A DNA stretch of 64,000 nucleotides from Corynebacterium spheniscorum (lineage in GTDB: Bacteria > Actinomycetota > Actinomycetes > Mycobacteriales > Mycobacteriaceae). The position numbers and the translations under genes are program-made. The stretch spans positions 1,300 to 65,299 of the forward strand of contig NZ_FOPJ01000013.1 of NCBI RefSeq assembly GCF_900113445.1. The letters are read 5' to 3'. Shown here piece after piece: positions 44,876-53,469 of this stretch. The notes under the pieces are model-generated. The model searched no databases. It worked only from the letters and a program-made list of their open reading frames with translations, and had not been told where the DNA came from. Positions within the stretch are counted from its first letter, which is position 1, and each line of letters begins with the position of its first letter.

Positions 44876-45567
44876 GTTTAGCCTACTGGATTACCCTCGA
44901 CACACCGCCCCGTAGTGCTGCATGGCATAGCTGTACGAAGCCATTGATCAGCATAAGTGGCCCACGACAGAAGCACACTCAAATCTAACGAGAAATAAAG
45001 CGCCTGAACTCGATCTATTACCGTGGTCAGGCACTAGCGCTACGCCGCCAAGAACTAGTCCACTCAGACTCTCGATACCGGACGTGGACACCAGCGTTCT
45101 ACGGTAAGTCACGTTTCCTCTACGTCGCCGCGACGATAATTTGCAAAGAAATTACCCACCTCTCGATGACCTTCGTTGATGAGTGACGACGGCGATCAAC
45201 ACCTGGGTTCGCTCCTCTGGTGTGGAGCACTCACTGGATTCGAACCAGCTGTCACGGAGAGGCCAAACAACCATGATGAGCGTGGATATATCCATTCATA
45301 ATTGATCACGTAGAGATTTAAGCGCGCGTCTTATTAGTAGGTCTCACCCCGATTCGTCAAGAATTATGCACAGTACCCCCGGGGGTGGTTTATCGAGATT
45401 TATCCGCACTGTGAACAGTACATCTAAAATGTAATCACCCCCGTTCGGCCCCAGGAAACGTTGGTTTTGATAGCTTTCACTTAGATCCACGAAATCAGGA
45501 GTTCAATCATATTCCATATCTGTTTTGCTCTATAAGAGTGCATTTCTGACCAACTTGAAAGGACGAA
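44876..45567. other. Gap between the SdpB-like gene and the precursor gene
   Basis: In 690 bases I find no supportable gene; fragments in several frames suggest decayed coding DNA. A T-arm-like GGATTCGAACC at 45236-45246 is not part of a whole tRNA. TATAAG at about 45531-45536 could be the -10 of the precursor gene. Confidence 0.4.
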
Positions 45568-46038
45568 ATGAACTCACAAAAATTAGTCACCGGTCTTGCG
45601 GCCAGCCTTCTCGTAACTGGCCTGTTCACTTCTCCCGCATACGCTAGTCCAGTAAATCTCGATCAACCTGCCCCTGCACCCCTTGCAGCGACGGCAGATA
45701 ATTCTCAGACCATTCGATACACAGACGGCAATGAGCTGACTGCTGTGCTGGACGGCTCCGAAGAGAATGTTGCCATCTATCTCAATGGCACATATGTAAA
45801 ATCAGTTCCAGTTGCTGAACTTCAGGCGAAGACCCAGGAACTCCAGGACACAGTGTTCAAGTACTCCGATCGAAGTGGTTGCGGGCACGCCCTCAACGCT
45901 GTGGCTGCCGCCAACGGCGCACTCTGGGTCGTTGCGGGACTTAGTGCGGGAACTGCGAACCTGCCCGCTGCAGCAGTAGCCGGAGCAGCAGGTGTCGTCA
46001 CTTCCGCGATCATCGGCGCCGCAGGGGCAGAGTGCTAA
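45568..46038 (+). CDS. Secreted Cys-bracketed hydrophobic peptide precursor, SdpC-like (locus 2)
   Basis: ATG 45568 has GAAAGGA at 5 bases. The 156-residue product has a signal peptide (LVTGLAASLLVTGLF ... AYA, cleavage near 27) and a polar propeptide of about 75 residues. The hydrophobic Ala/Gly/Val-rich domain runs from Cys105 (CGHALNAVAAANGALWVV) to Cys156, the last residue. These are the only two cysteines. The start of the core, a Tyr/Ser/Lys-rich stretch before Cys-Gly then a hydrophobic helix, resembles the SDP toxin region of SdpC. An SdpB-like gene lies upstream and a small membrane protein follows after 20 bases, so a toxin-maturation-immunity unit is inferred. Confidence 0.6.
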   Translation: MNSQKLVTGLAASLLVTGLFTSPAYASPVNLDQPAPAPLAATADNSQTIRYTDGNELTAVLDGSEENVAIYLNGTYVKSVPVAELQAKTQELQDTVFKYSDRSGCGHALNAVAAANGALWVVAGLSAGTANLPAAAVAGAAGVVTSAIIGAAGAEC

Positions 46039-46058
46039 AAGGCCCGAAAGGAGAACCT

Positions 46059-46352
46059 ATGCAAACATCGCGACTTTCCCGTTTCAGTACTCCTCAGCTC
46101 GCATCAGCGAGTACTACGTTGATTGCCGTTGGTATCATCTGGGTCGCTGTAGTCGCATACCGCTTCTACGCTAAGGGAATAACAGGTGAGTGGGGAAATA
46201 TTGCCTTAGGCTCTATTGGCTTAGGCATCGGCCTACCTCTGCTCTATTGCGCACTAAGCCGGAAGAAAAATGACGCCGTGTGGATCGGCATGTCTCTGCT
46301 TTCTACAGCTTTCCTTGCCATCGCACTCGGCTACGGTTCCCACGCACTATAA
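46059..46352 (+). CDS. Small membrane protein, putative immunity protein (locus 2)
   Basis: ATG 46059 is preceded by GAAAGGAG at 5 bases; an earlier start at 46032 would lack this. The 97-residue protein has about four hydrophobic helices (STTLIAVGIIWVAVVAYRF, IALGSIGLGIGLPLLYCAL, and two near the end) and a short Arg/Lys-Lys-Asn loop. It starts 20 bases after the precursor stop and ends before a shared terminator. It is the counterpart of the protein at 4120-4470 but has no clear sequence similarity to it. Immunity is inferred from position only. Confidence 0.6.
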   Translation: MQTSRLSRFSTPQLASASTTLIAVGIIWVAVVAYRFYAKGITGEWGNIALGSIGLGIGLPLLYCALSRKKNDAVWIGMSLLSTAFLAIALGYGSHAL

Positions 46353-46378
46353 CTACGAGTCATTCGACCCGATGCGGC

Positions 46379-46421
46379 CCCCGCAGGTCCGGTTCACTAA
46401 TCAGACCTGCGGGGGTTTAAC
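46379..46421 (+). terminator. Terminator of the locus 2 cassette
   Basis: An 11-bp stem CCCCGCAGGTC (46379-46389) / GACCTGCGGGG (46404-46414) is followed by GTTTAAC. It lies 27 bases after the stop of the small membrane protein. Confidence 0.75.
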
Positions 46422-46627
46422 TAAACGCCCCTAAAGCCAGGTATTTTCGCTGCCGGCTCAAAAGCTTCTCAGCGAACGCCCTGGCCCTAGGGGCGTTGTC
46501 GCGTCGTGCCATCAATCATAAAGCGCAAAAGCTGAAAATACAACGCTAAAAAGCTGGAAAGAGACTAATAAACGCGCAGGTCAACCCTATACAACGCGCT
46601 CGATGTATGGGCATTAGACAATACAAA
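46422..46627. other. Intergenic region between the two terminators
   Basis: Nothing but spacer between converging transcription units was recognised. Confidence 0.5.
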
Positions 46628-46655
46628 AAGGAAGACACCAAGTGGTGTCTTCCTT
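46628..46655 (-). terminator. Terminator of the Met/Gln/Pro-rich membrane protein gene
   Basis: AAGGAAGACACCA (46628-46640) pairs with TGGTGTCTTCCTT (46643-46655). On the minus strand the hairpin ends in TTTTTG. Confidence 0.8.
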
Positions 46656-46674
46656 GGAGATACTGAAGAAAGCT

Positions 46675-47628
46675 TTAGACCTGTGGTTCTTCGCTTTCGT
46701 CCTTATCTGGGGCTGCCAGGGTCTCGGTGAAATCCGAGGCACTCGGGATCTCCGGGGTGGCAGGGGTGTCGGGGATGGCATGCGCACCTTGGGTGCCACT
46801 AGCTTGCGGCGTGGCCGGAGTGGCCGGAGTGGCCGGAGTGGCCGGCATGCCCTGGGACATACCTTGTGGCATGCCGTTGAAAGGCATCTGCGGATTGCCA
46901 GCGAACTGCGCACCTGCACCTGGCATCGCGCCCGGCATAGCTCCTGGCATGCCACCGGGCATACCACCGTTCATCCCTGGCTGGTTCGGGGTTTGGAAGC
47001 CCTGCTGCGTCTGCTGCTGGTTGTTTTGCATCATCATCTGCTGCAGTTGCATCTGCTGCAGCATGGCCTGCTGACGACGAACCTCTTGCGCATCCATGTG
47101 GCGTACCTGCGAATTATCGGCGTAGACACGGTCCTGGAGTTCACCCCGGAACTTCTCTAGCTTGGCTTTCTCCAGCATGGAAACCAAGAGTTTGGTCTGG
47201 CCGCCCGCCGGGTTGGTTACCACCAGCTCCATCGGGAAAGCGGTCACGGCAGCTGCAGCGCCAAATGCTAGAAGAATCAGCGCAAAGAGAATACCGCCGC
47301 CGCCTTCACTGAAGAAGTGGTAGGCCAGGAACAGCGAGATAGCTGCCATCACCGCACGACCGGGAACGAACCGCGAGTTCGAAGCCACCGAGGCGATATT
47401 GGCTACTGGCACGGTGTTCTCGTTATAACCAAGCGGGATGACACCAAGCAGGGTAGAAGGGGCCTTGTACACAAAGCGGGTGGAGGAGCACATCAGTTGT
47501 GCCTTCATGTACGGGGTGAGGATGGAGGTCATAAACAGATCCCCATAGACCCTGTCTTCACCGGGTGCGAGCATAAAGTCAGTCGGGTTTTCGACGATGC
47601 CTCCGCCGGGATTTGCGGTCATGTTCAA
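46675..47628 (-). CDS. Membrane-associated protein with Met/Gln/Pro-rich tail, unknown function
   Basis: This 317-residue protein has an N-terminal globular part that looks PH-like (YGDLFMTSILTPYMKAQLMCSSTRFVYKAP ... NENTVPVANIASV). A helical hairpin follows (AVMAAISLFLAYHFF and ILFALILLAFGAAAAV), then a second soluble piece. The tail of about 140 residues is low-complexity: Gln/Met-rich, then GGMPGAMPG repeats, then PATPATPATP, then an acidic end. The DNA of the tail includes a 9-bp tandem repeat. I do not recognise a family. ATG 47628 and ATG 47622 are both possible. It lies alone between the Sdp-like locus and parB. Confidence 0.65.
   Translation of the reverse strand: MNMTANPGGGIVENPTDFMLAPGEDRVYGDLFMTSILTPYMKAQLMCSSTRFVYKAPSTLLGVIPLGYNENTVPVANIASVASNSRFVPGRAVMAAISLFLAYHFFSEGGGGILFALILLAFGAAAAVTAFPMELVVTNPAGGQTKLLVSMLEKAKLEKFRGELQDRVYADNSQVRHMDAQEVRRQQAMLQQMQLQQMMMQNNQQQTQQGFQTPNQPGMNGGMPGGMPGAMPGAMPGAGAQFAGNPQMPFNGMPQGMSQGMPATPATPATPATPQASGTQGAHAIPDTPATPEIPSASDFTETLAAPDKDESEEPQV
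46811..46845. repeat. 9-bp tandem repeat coding for Pro-Ala-Thr units
   Basis: GTGGCCGGA is repeated almost four times in the tail-coding part of the gene, on the opposite strand to the reading frame. It encodes PATPATPAT and is prone to length variation. Confidence 0.8.
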
Positions 47629-47970
47629 CCTTTCAGAGGATAATGCAATTGTGGTGTATCCAGGGAAGTATCGCAGACGGTATTTAGGGTGTCAACAACT
47701 CCTTTAACTCAATTAGATGTATTTAAGTCAATCCTAGTTTAGATTCAGCTTATCCACAGCTAACCCTTATCTACCGCTCGTGACCAGCGGTTTTGGAGGC
47801 TGCTTCTAGTGAAGAATATTTCATTAAATAAATACGATCTAGAAATAATTGGCACAAAATAGGGGATCAACGGCGCTCCCCAAAGATAGGAATAGGGTAG
47901 CCGCCGAAGGTTGTAGTTAAGTGATCACCCGAAAATGTGAGGCTGACTTCTGAACCGAAATAGACAAATA
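47629..47970. other. AT-rich intergenic stretch
   Basis: No gene was found. The DNA is AT-richer than its surroundings and must include the promoter of the membrane protein gene on the minus strand. Confidence 0.5.
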
Positions 47971-48020
47971 GCTAGCCCTGGACTCTTCGCTCTATATCCT
48001 CGCGAGATTCCAGGGCTAGC
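47971..48020 (-). terminator. Terminator after parB
   Basis: A perfect 12-bp inverted repeat GCTAGCCCTGGA / TCCAGGGCTAGC (47971-47982, 48009-48020) with an inner CTCG hairpin lies 34 bases after the parB stop. The minus strand runs into TATTTGTCTATTT. Confidence 0.7.
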
Positions 48021-48053
48021 TCTAAAAAATTTTTGAGACGGTTAGGGGAGTAC

Positions 48054-49328
48054 CTACTGCTTGTTGATCAAACCAAGAATGCGGTCAAGGTCTTGCTCAT
48101 CAGAGAACTCAACCACGATCTTGCCCTTGCGCTTACCTACCGACACCGTAACGCGGGTATCCCACACATCTGCCAGGCGTTCGGCAGCGCGCGAGGCAAA
48201 TTCTGGTTGAGCGATGGGGGCTTTCTTGGTGCGTTGCTTAGGTGCGTCGCCGCGGTTTAACAAGGTTACGGCCTCTTCGGTGGCACGCACACTTAATCCT
48301 TCGGCCACAATGCGGTCGGCGAGCTCTTCTTTCTCCTTCGCACCGCCCACCCTCAAACCCAAAAGCGCGCGAGCATGACCGGCAGACAGCACGCCGCTGG
48401 CGACCTTGCGCTGCACGGAGACCGGCAGTGCCAGCAGGCGGATCATGTTGGTGATCACCGGGCGGGAGCGCCCCAGGCGATCTGCAAGCTCAGCTTGGGT
48501 GACATCAAACTCCTCTAGGAGCTGCTGGTAGGCGGCAGCCTCTTCAAGAGGGTTGAGCTGGACGCGGTGGATATTCTCCAGGAGGGCATCCCGAAGCAGG
48601 TTGTCGTCACTCGTGTCGCGAATAATCGCTGGGATATAGTGCAGCCCGGCTTTCGCGGAGGCACGCCAGCGGCGTTCACCCATGATGATTTCATAGGCAT
48701 CTTCGCTATCAGAGCGGCGCACCACGATGGGCTGCATCAGCCCGAATTCTTTAATGGAGTGCACCAACTCAGACATGGCTTCTTCATCGAAGACCTGGCG
48801 TGGCTGCCGTGGGTTAGGGATGATCTCCCCAATGGGGATTTCACGGTAGGTAGCACCGACATCGCCTACGCTCGGAAGACCATCTACTTGCCCGGCGTGC
48901 TCAGTATCCGCCATCAACGCTGACATATTTGGTCCCGCAACGCCACCGAAGGAATTGGGACCCTTCGGGTTCTGTCCGACCGGCTTGGGAGCATCAGCGG
49001 CATTGTTCTTCGAGGCTGATTTTTTAGCGCCGGTGGTCTTTTCCGCAGCCTTCTTAGCGTTAGCGTTCTTCTTCGCTGCGGGCTTAGTGCTTTGCTTCCC
49101 GCTACTCTTCTTCGCCGAAGAGCTGCGGCTGGGTTTCTGTGCTTGCGACTGAGCTTCTTGGGCTAGAGCTTCGGCAGCTAAGGCTTCTGCCGCGGCACGG
49201 CTCCGAGAATTACCGCCAAGCACAATATCTGCGGCGGAGTCACCAAGACGTGGGGATTGGGCGGGGCTAGAGGGGATAAGCGCGGCAAGCCCGCGGCCGA
49301 GGCCACCTCTGGGCTTTTCAGCAGCCAT
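48054..49328 (-). CDS. parB: Chromosome partitioning protein ParB
   Basis: ParB binds parS sites, spreads as a CTP-dependent clamp and recruits SMC. The 424-residue protein starts with [12 protein letters not shown] and an Ala/Lys-rich linker of about 100 residues. The CTPase motifs follow ([28 protein letters not shown] and [17 protein letters not shown]), then the helix-turn-helix [23 protein letters not shown] and a C-terminal dimer domain. It follows parA with a single base between. Nine parS-like sites in this window are its targets. Confidence 0.97.
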   Translation of the reverse strand: MAAEKPRGGLGRGLAALIPSSPAQSPRLGDSAADIVLGGNSRSRAAAEALAAEALAQEAQSQAQKPSRSSSAKKSSGKQSTKPAAKKNANAKKAAEKTTGAKKSASKNNAADAPKPVGQNPKGPNSFGGVAGPNMSALMADTEHAGQVDGLPSVGDVGATYREIPIGEIIPNPRQPRQVFDEEAMSELVHSIKEFGLMQPIVVRRSDSEDAYEIIMGERRWRASAKAGLHYIPAIIRDTSDDNLLRDALLENIHRVQLNPLEEAAAYQQLLEEFDVTQAELADRLGRSRPVITNMIRLLALPVSVQRKVASGVLSAGHARALLGLRVGGAKEKEELADRIVAEGLSVRATEEAVTLLNRGDAPKQRTKKAPIAQPEFASRAAERLADVWDTRVTVSVGKRKGKIVVEFSDEQDLDRILGLINKQ

Positions 49329-49329
49329 C

Positions 49330-50397
49330 TCAGTTATCTCCTTGCTCGGTGTTGCTATCTCTATCGTTCGTGCTCTGCTCTAACTCGGCGCTGAGATCAT
49401 CGAAGGAGTCCTCAGCGTCTGGGTCATGCTTTTCTTCAGCTTCTTTTGCAGCCTCTGCCATGCGGACCTGTTCAGCGTATGCCGGGCTTACCCCAATGGG
49501 GCCCGTACTCGGCACTGGTTGGTAGTCCCCACGTAGTGCCAGCTCCTTTGCGGCATCCAAATAGGCCATAGCACCGGGAGACCCCGGATCGTGGTTAAGC
49601 ACAGTCTTGGCAAAACCCGGTGCCTCAGAGACCTTCACGTTGCGGGGAATCACATTGGCTAAGACCACATCACCGAAGGTATCTCGGACTTCGGCTGCAA
49701 CCTCATGAGCAAGCTTGGTGCGAGCGTCAAACATGGTCAGAAGAATCGCCGAAATATGCAGATCTGAGTTCAAGTGCCGTCGAATCATGGTGATATTCGT
49801 CAGCAGCTGAGTTACACCTTCAAGCGCGTAGTACTCGCACTGAATAGGGATGAGCACTTCTTTGGCGAAGACCTGTGCGTTTATAGTCAGTAACCCCAGT
49901 GATGGCGGGCAGTCGACCAGAACGTAGTCATAGCCGTGGCGCTTTAAGAACCCCTCATTAAGAGCATCACTTAAGCGATATTCGCGGCGCACCAGGCTTA
50001 CCAATTCGATCTCGGCGCCAGCTAAGTCAATAGTGGCAGGGATGCAATCAAGGTTTTCGCTCGCCGGGGATTTTTGGATTGCCTCATCCGGGGTGCAATT
50101 GCCAATCAACACCTCATAAGAGGACTTCGTTCCGGCGCGATGTTCCACATCCAACCCGGTAGAGGCATTGCCCTGCGGATCCAGGTCCACCACCAGTACT
50201 TTCAACCCATGCATAGCAAGTGCGCAGGCAAGGTTCACCGCACTGGTGGTTTTACCAACGCCGCCTTTTTGATTGGCTACACTCAGCACCCGGGTGCGCT
50301 CTGGTTTTGGCAGCTGAAGCCCTGTTCTATTCTTCACTTTGGCGGCGCGACGAGCTGCCGCGGCGATAGGTGTGTCATCCCATTGCTGCTCTTCCAT
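49330..50397 (-). CDS. parA: Chromosome partitioning ATPase ParA
   Basis: ParA is a Walker-type ATPase that moves ParB-bound origins. The 355-residue protein has the deviant Walker A motif [16 protein letters not shown], the Walker [13 protein letters not shown] and [12 protein letters not shown], and ends in an acidic tail. An N-terminal extension of about 35 residues precedes the core. ATG 50397 has weak upstream signals. It forms an operon with parB. rsmG lies upstream with a gap of about 175 bases. Confidence 0.97.
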   Translation of the reverse strand: MEEQQWDDTPIAAAARRAAKVKNRTGLQLPKPERTRVLSVANQKGGVGKTTSAVNLACALAMHGLKVLVVDLDPQGNASTGLDVEHRAGTKSSYEVLIGNCTPDEAIQKSPASENLDCIPATIDLAGAEIELVSLVRREYRLSDALNEGFLKRHGYDYVLVDCPPSLGLLTINAQVFAKEVLIPIQCEYYALEGVTQLLTNITMIRRHLNSDLHISAILLTMFDARTKLAHEVAAEVRDTFGDVVLANVIPRNVKVSEAPGFAKTVLNHDPGSPGAMAYLDAAKELALRGDYQPVPSTGPIGVSPAYAEQVRMAEAAKEAEEKHDPDAEDSFDDLSAELEQSTNDRDSNTEQGDN

Positions 50398-50571
50398 GGT
50401 TCGCTGTGAACCCCTCTTTCCGCCGTTGATTCTGGTGAAGATTTCATGCCCTCAAATAGCTGCCCATCATGCTACGGGTACCCCAACTACCCTAGTGAAT
50501 CTGCAGGCGCATAGGTACACCTAGGTAGTCGGGTGAAAACTTCAGGAATAAATCCCGCAGCTAACTGCCGT

Positions 50572-51285
50572 CTAATGCACTCGGTTGATCGTGATGATGG
50601 TGGTTGCTTCGCTCAAAATATCTTCGCCAACGGTGCTAATCCGCGCCATCCCGCCCTTGGCTCTTTTAATGAGTTTGGCGTCGCGCTCTAGCTCCTCTGC
50701 CACTGAGGCACCCTTCATCGCGATCATGGCACCACCAATGGGCAGCAGTGGCAGGCACCAGCCGGCTAGCTTGCCAAGCGGAGCTACGGCGCGAGAGGTC
50801 ACCACATCGAGTTTTCCTAGGCCGCGTCGCACCGGTCCTTCTTCGGCGCGCCCGCGCACCACTTTCACATTCTTAAGCTCCAATTCCTCGACGACCTCAT
50901 TGAGGAAGGTGGAGCGTTTAAGCAAAGGTTCAATCAGGGTGATCTTCAAGTCGGGATATGCCAATGCCAGCGGAATACCGGGAAGTCCCGCGCCAGAACC
51001 CACATCCGCTACCCGCGCACCTTCGGGCATGACCTTGCCGATCACCGCGCAGTTAAGCAGGTGCCGCTCCCACAGGCGCGGAACTTCCCGTGGCCCAATA
51101 AAGCCCCGCTCGCGACCCACGGTGGCAAGGAGGTCATGGTAGCGGCGTGCCTTATCCAGGTCCGCGCCAAACACCAATGCTGCAGCAGCCGGTTCTTCTT
51201 CGGCTGCGATCTCTGGGGTGGGCGAGTCCGGGTTAATGGGGTTGTCTTCGGGCTGAGAATCTTCGCGCGGTTTCACGTGAAACAT
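50572..51285 (-). CDS. rsmG: 16S rRNA 7-methylguanosine methyltransferase RsmG (GidB)
   Basis: The enzyme methylates 16S rRNA near position 527 with SAM. It shows [12 protein letters not shown], then [37 protein letters not shown] for SAM binding, and [28 protein letters not shown] 51285 (MFHVKPRED) is the first start with a normal length of about 237 residues. It lies at the edge of a parS, so the first codons are parS sequence. Acidic residues fill the linker to the domain. The order yidC-rsmG-parA is conserved. Confidence 0.95.
   Translation of the reverse strand: MFHVKPREDSQPEDNPINPDSPTPEIAAEEEPAAAALVFGADLDKARRYHDLLATVGRERGFIGPREVPRLWERHLLNCAVIGKVMPEGARVADVGSGAGLPGIPLALAYPDLKITLIEPLLKRSTFLNEVVEELELKNVKVVRGRAEEGPVRRGLGKLDVVTSRAVAPLGKLAGWCLPLLPIGGAMIAMKGASVAEELERDAKLIKRAKGGMARISTVGEDILSEATTIITINRVH
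51269..51284. promoter_or_regulatory. parS site 9 (15/16), at the start of rsmG
   Basis: GGTTTCACGTGAAACA with one mismatch. It is the only site near oriC, about 3.6 kb from dnaA, and codes for the first residues of RsmG. Confidence 0.85.
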
Positions 51286-51419
51286 TCTTCGCGACTTCAC
51301 GTCATTTAGCGAACCGGGTACCCACCAGCTTGGGCTCTCAGGTAGGCAGAAGCATAAGAAAAACACCGCGTGCACCTGCAATGCGAGGTGCTACGCGGTG
51401 TGCGTGAAGAATCTGGAAC

Positions 51420-52385
51420 TTATTTCTTCTTCTTCTTTTTATTGCGACGCTTCGGGTTATCCGGCCGCACGCCCGGGCGCGGGGCGGTGCTGCGGGCAGC
51501 AGCCTTCTTGGCTTCGATTTCTTCTTCCTCTTCACGATCCATCTTGGCAAAGAGCAAGCGCTGCTGGAAGAAGGTCCAGATGTTATTGGCGCCCATGTAG
51601 AAGAGCAGACCGATGTGCCACAGTGCACCGGTGAACAAAATGGTGGCAGGCATGAACCACAGCATCATCTTGTTCATCATCTGCATTTGCATGGCCATTT
51701 GATCATTAGCCGGCGGGGTCTTGCCCTCAGCCTGGCGACGCTTCTGGCGGTCCAGGGACATCCGGGCGTTAAAGTGCGTGGCCACCACAATCAGCAGGAT
51801 CAGTGGAGCAGCGACGATGATGATATTGGTGCGGGTAAAGTCCACCGGCTGGAAGGCTTCATACATCGACTCCGGCATGGAGATATATGCCGAAAGCGGA
51901 ACGCCGAAGATGCGGGCATCCAAGAAGGACTGCACATCTTGAGCGGAGAAGACGTAGTTGCCAACCGAACGGTTTTCTTCAAAGGAAAGCCCCAGTTGTC
52001 CCACACCGGAACCGGTGCGGTTGAAGGAGCGCAGCACGTGGAAGAGACCCAGGAACACCGGTAGCTGCACCAGCGCCGGCAAACAACCAGCAACGGGGTT
52101 CACGCCCATCTCCTTTTGGAGCTTGCGTGATTCCTCCATCATCTTTTGCTGGTCGTTCTTGTACTTTGCGCGGATCTCCGACATGCGAGGCTGCAATTCC
52201 GCCATCTTGCGGGTCGAGCGCAGCTGATTCGCCATCGGCTTAACCAGCACCAAGCGAATGGTCCAGGTCAAGAAGATAATTGCCAGCACCCAGCTAATAC
52301 CGGAGCCGGGGTCCAGCACAAAGCTGAAGACCTTATGCCAGAACCACAGGATCGCCGAGATTGGGTAGTAAATAAAGTTGAGCAC
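51420..52385 (-). CDS. yidC: Membrane protein insertase YidC
   Basis: YidC inserts and folds membrane proteins, alone or with Sec. The 321-residue product is the short Oxa1-type form without a large periplasmic domain. It has helices at about 31-52, 102-122, 180-205 and 225-255, the cytoplasmic coiled segment ELQPRMSEIRAKYKNDQQKMMEE, VAGCLPALVQLPVFLGLF and MQMQMMNKMMLWFMPATILFTG. The tail is strongly basic (RRNKKKKKK). GTG 52385 is the start; AAGGAG lies 12 bases upstream. It belongs to the rpmH-rnpA-yidD-yidC group. Confidence 0.96.
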   Translation of the reverse strand: MLNFIYYPISAILWFWHKVFSFVLDPGSGISWVLAIIFLTWTIRLVLVKPMANQLRSTRKMAELQPRMSEIRAKYKNDQQKMMEESRKLQKEMGVNPVAGCLPALVQLPVFLGLFHVLRSFNRTGSGVGQLGLSFEENRSVGNYVFSAQDVQSFLDARIFGVPLSAYISMPESMYEAFQPVDFTRTNIIIVAAPLILLIVVATHFNARMSLDRQKRRQAEGKTPPANDQMAMQMQMMNKMMLWFMPATILFTGALWHIGLLFYMGANNIWTFFQQRLLFAKMDREEEEEIEAKKAAARSTAPRPGVRPDNPKRRNKKKKKK

Positions 52386-52462
52386 TGTTCGTCAGGACTC
52401 CTTAAGGGGGTGTGGGCGTATCGAGAAGGGGCAGTGAAAGCTTGGAGTTATAAGCGTGAGCC

Positions 52463-52780
52463 TCAAGACTCGCGCCGTGGCTGAAGCCTCGGTATCGGCA
52501 CGGGGTCGATACCGCCGGGATGCCACGGCCCGCACTTCGCCAGCCGCACGATCGTAAGGATCACGGCTTTAAAAGTGCCATGGCGCTGAAGTGCCTCCAA
52601 CGCATAGGCGCTGCAGCTCGGCTCGAAACGACAGGTAGGGCCCATCTTAAGGGGCGAGAGGACGTTCCGATAAAAGTTGACCCCGCGCAGCAAGCCGCGT
52701 TTGATCACTCCTTGGCGTCCAGCGCCGCCCACAGCATCGTGAGCTAAAAGGCCTTCTTGGTGGTTATGGTCATCGCTCAC
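52463..52780 (-). CDS. yidD: Membrane protein insertion efficiency factor YidD
   Basis: This small 105-residue protein assists membrane insertion with YidC. The family core is [26 protein letters not shown] and [16 protein letters not shown], with the conserved Cys residues of the CRF.PSCS motif. GTG 52780 overlaps the rnpA stop by four bases (GTGA), so it is translationally coupled. Confidence 0.95.
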   Translation of the reverse strand: MSDDHNHQEGLLAHDAVGGAGRQGVIKRGLLRGVNFYRNVLSPLKMGPTCRFEPSCSAYALEALQRHGTFKAVILTIVRLAKCGPWHPGGIDPVPIPRLQPRRES

Positions 52781-53268
52781 TGCGTCTTCTCACTCTTGGC
52801 CAAAGCCTTGCGAAGATCTTTTTCTAATTCTGCTGAACTAGCCTCCCCAGCCGCCGGTAAAGCGCGGATAACAAGGTCATATCGAGCAGGAATCTCCGCT
52901 ATGAGCTTAGCCAGAACATGCCTCAATCGCCGTGAGGTACGGTGGCGGGCCACCGCATTACCCACTGCTTTCGAAACAATCAGCCCGCACCGCGGCCCAC
53001 CGCGGCGAACATAGGGAAGTACGCTCCCCGCACTTTTTTGGGCAGAATCTGCCGAGAGCATGGATGCTTGCTGATGCGTGTTCTTAGCTGACTCAGCTGT
53101 GGTCGATGCCATATACATACGACGATGGCCACTGCCTGCAGTATCACCTGAGGCGGTGGCCGTGTCGTATAAATGCACTACCACCGTGCGACTGCCACCA
53201 CGTTTCCCCTTTTTGATCGTTCGACGGAACTGATCAGATGAGGTGAGTTTGTGGTGGCGAGGAAGCAC
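52777..53268 (-). CDS. rnpA: Ribonuclease P protein component
   Basis: RnpA binds the RNase P RNA for 5' maturation of tRNAs. It has the start [33 protein letters not shown] and the RNR-type segment [25 protein letters not shown]. The 163-residue protein is about 30-45 residues longer than usual because of a Ser/Ala/Gln-rich insertion (about residues 37-85) between these parts. GTG 53268 is the start. It lies 57 bases after rpmH. Confidence 0.95.
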   Translation of the reverse strand: MLPRHHKLTSSDQFRRTIKKGKRGGSRTVVVHLYDTATASGDTAGSGHRRMYMASTTAESAKNTHQQASMLSADSAQKSAGSVLPYVRRGGPRCGLIVSKAVGNAVARHRTSRRLRHVLAKLIAEIPARYDLVIRALPAAGEASSAELEKDLRKALAKSEKTQ

Positions 53269-53325
53269 GGTGAGTATTGCGTTTCTTAAAACTATGTCGA
53301 ATGCGACGCGCGCACTGACTGCTTA

Positions 53326-53469
53326 TTATGCGGTCAGCTTAGCGCGGCCCTTACGACGACGAGCCGCAACAACTGCGCGACCCGCGCGAGTGCGCATACG
53401 AATACGGAAGCCGTGCACGCGTGCGCGGCGACGGTTGTTCGGTTGGAACGTCCGCTTGCCCTTAGCCAC
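53326..53469 (-). CDS. rpmH: Ribosomal protein bL34
   Basis: A 47-residue, very basic protein starts at GTG 53469 and runs (M)[19 protein letters not shown], then [20 protein letters not shown] and GRAKLTA. This is the complete bL34 sequence in its expected place between rnpA and dnaA. GAGGAGAACATCACC precedes the start and supplies the ribosome binding site. It is the first gene of the leftward group. Confidence 0.97.
   Translation of the reverse strand: MAKGKRTFQPNNRRRARVHGFRIRMRTRAGRAVVAARRRKGRAKLTA

Noticed and set aside
45236-45300. tRNA on the minus strand, suggested by a T-arm-like GGTTCGAATCC
   Set aside because: The matching 5' acceptor strand and the anticodon arm are not found upstream, so no cloverleaf can be built.
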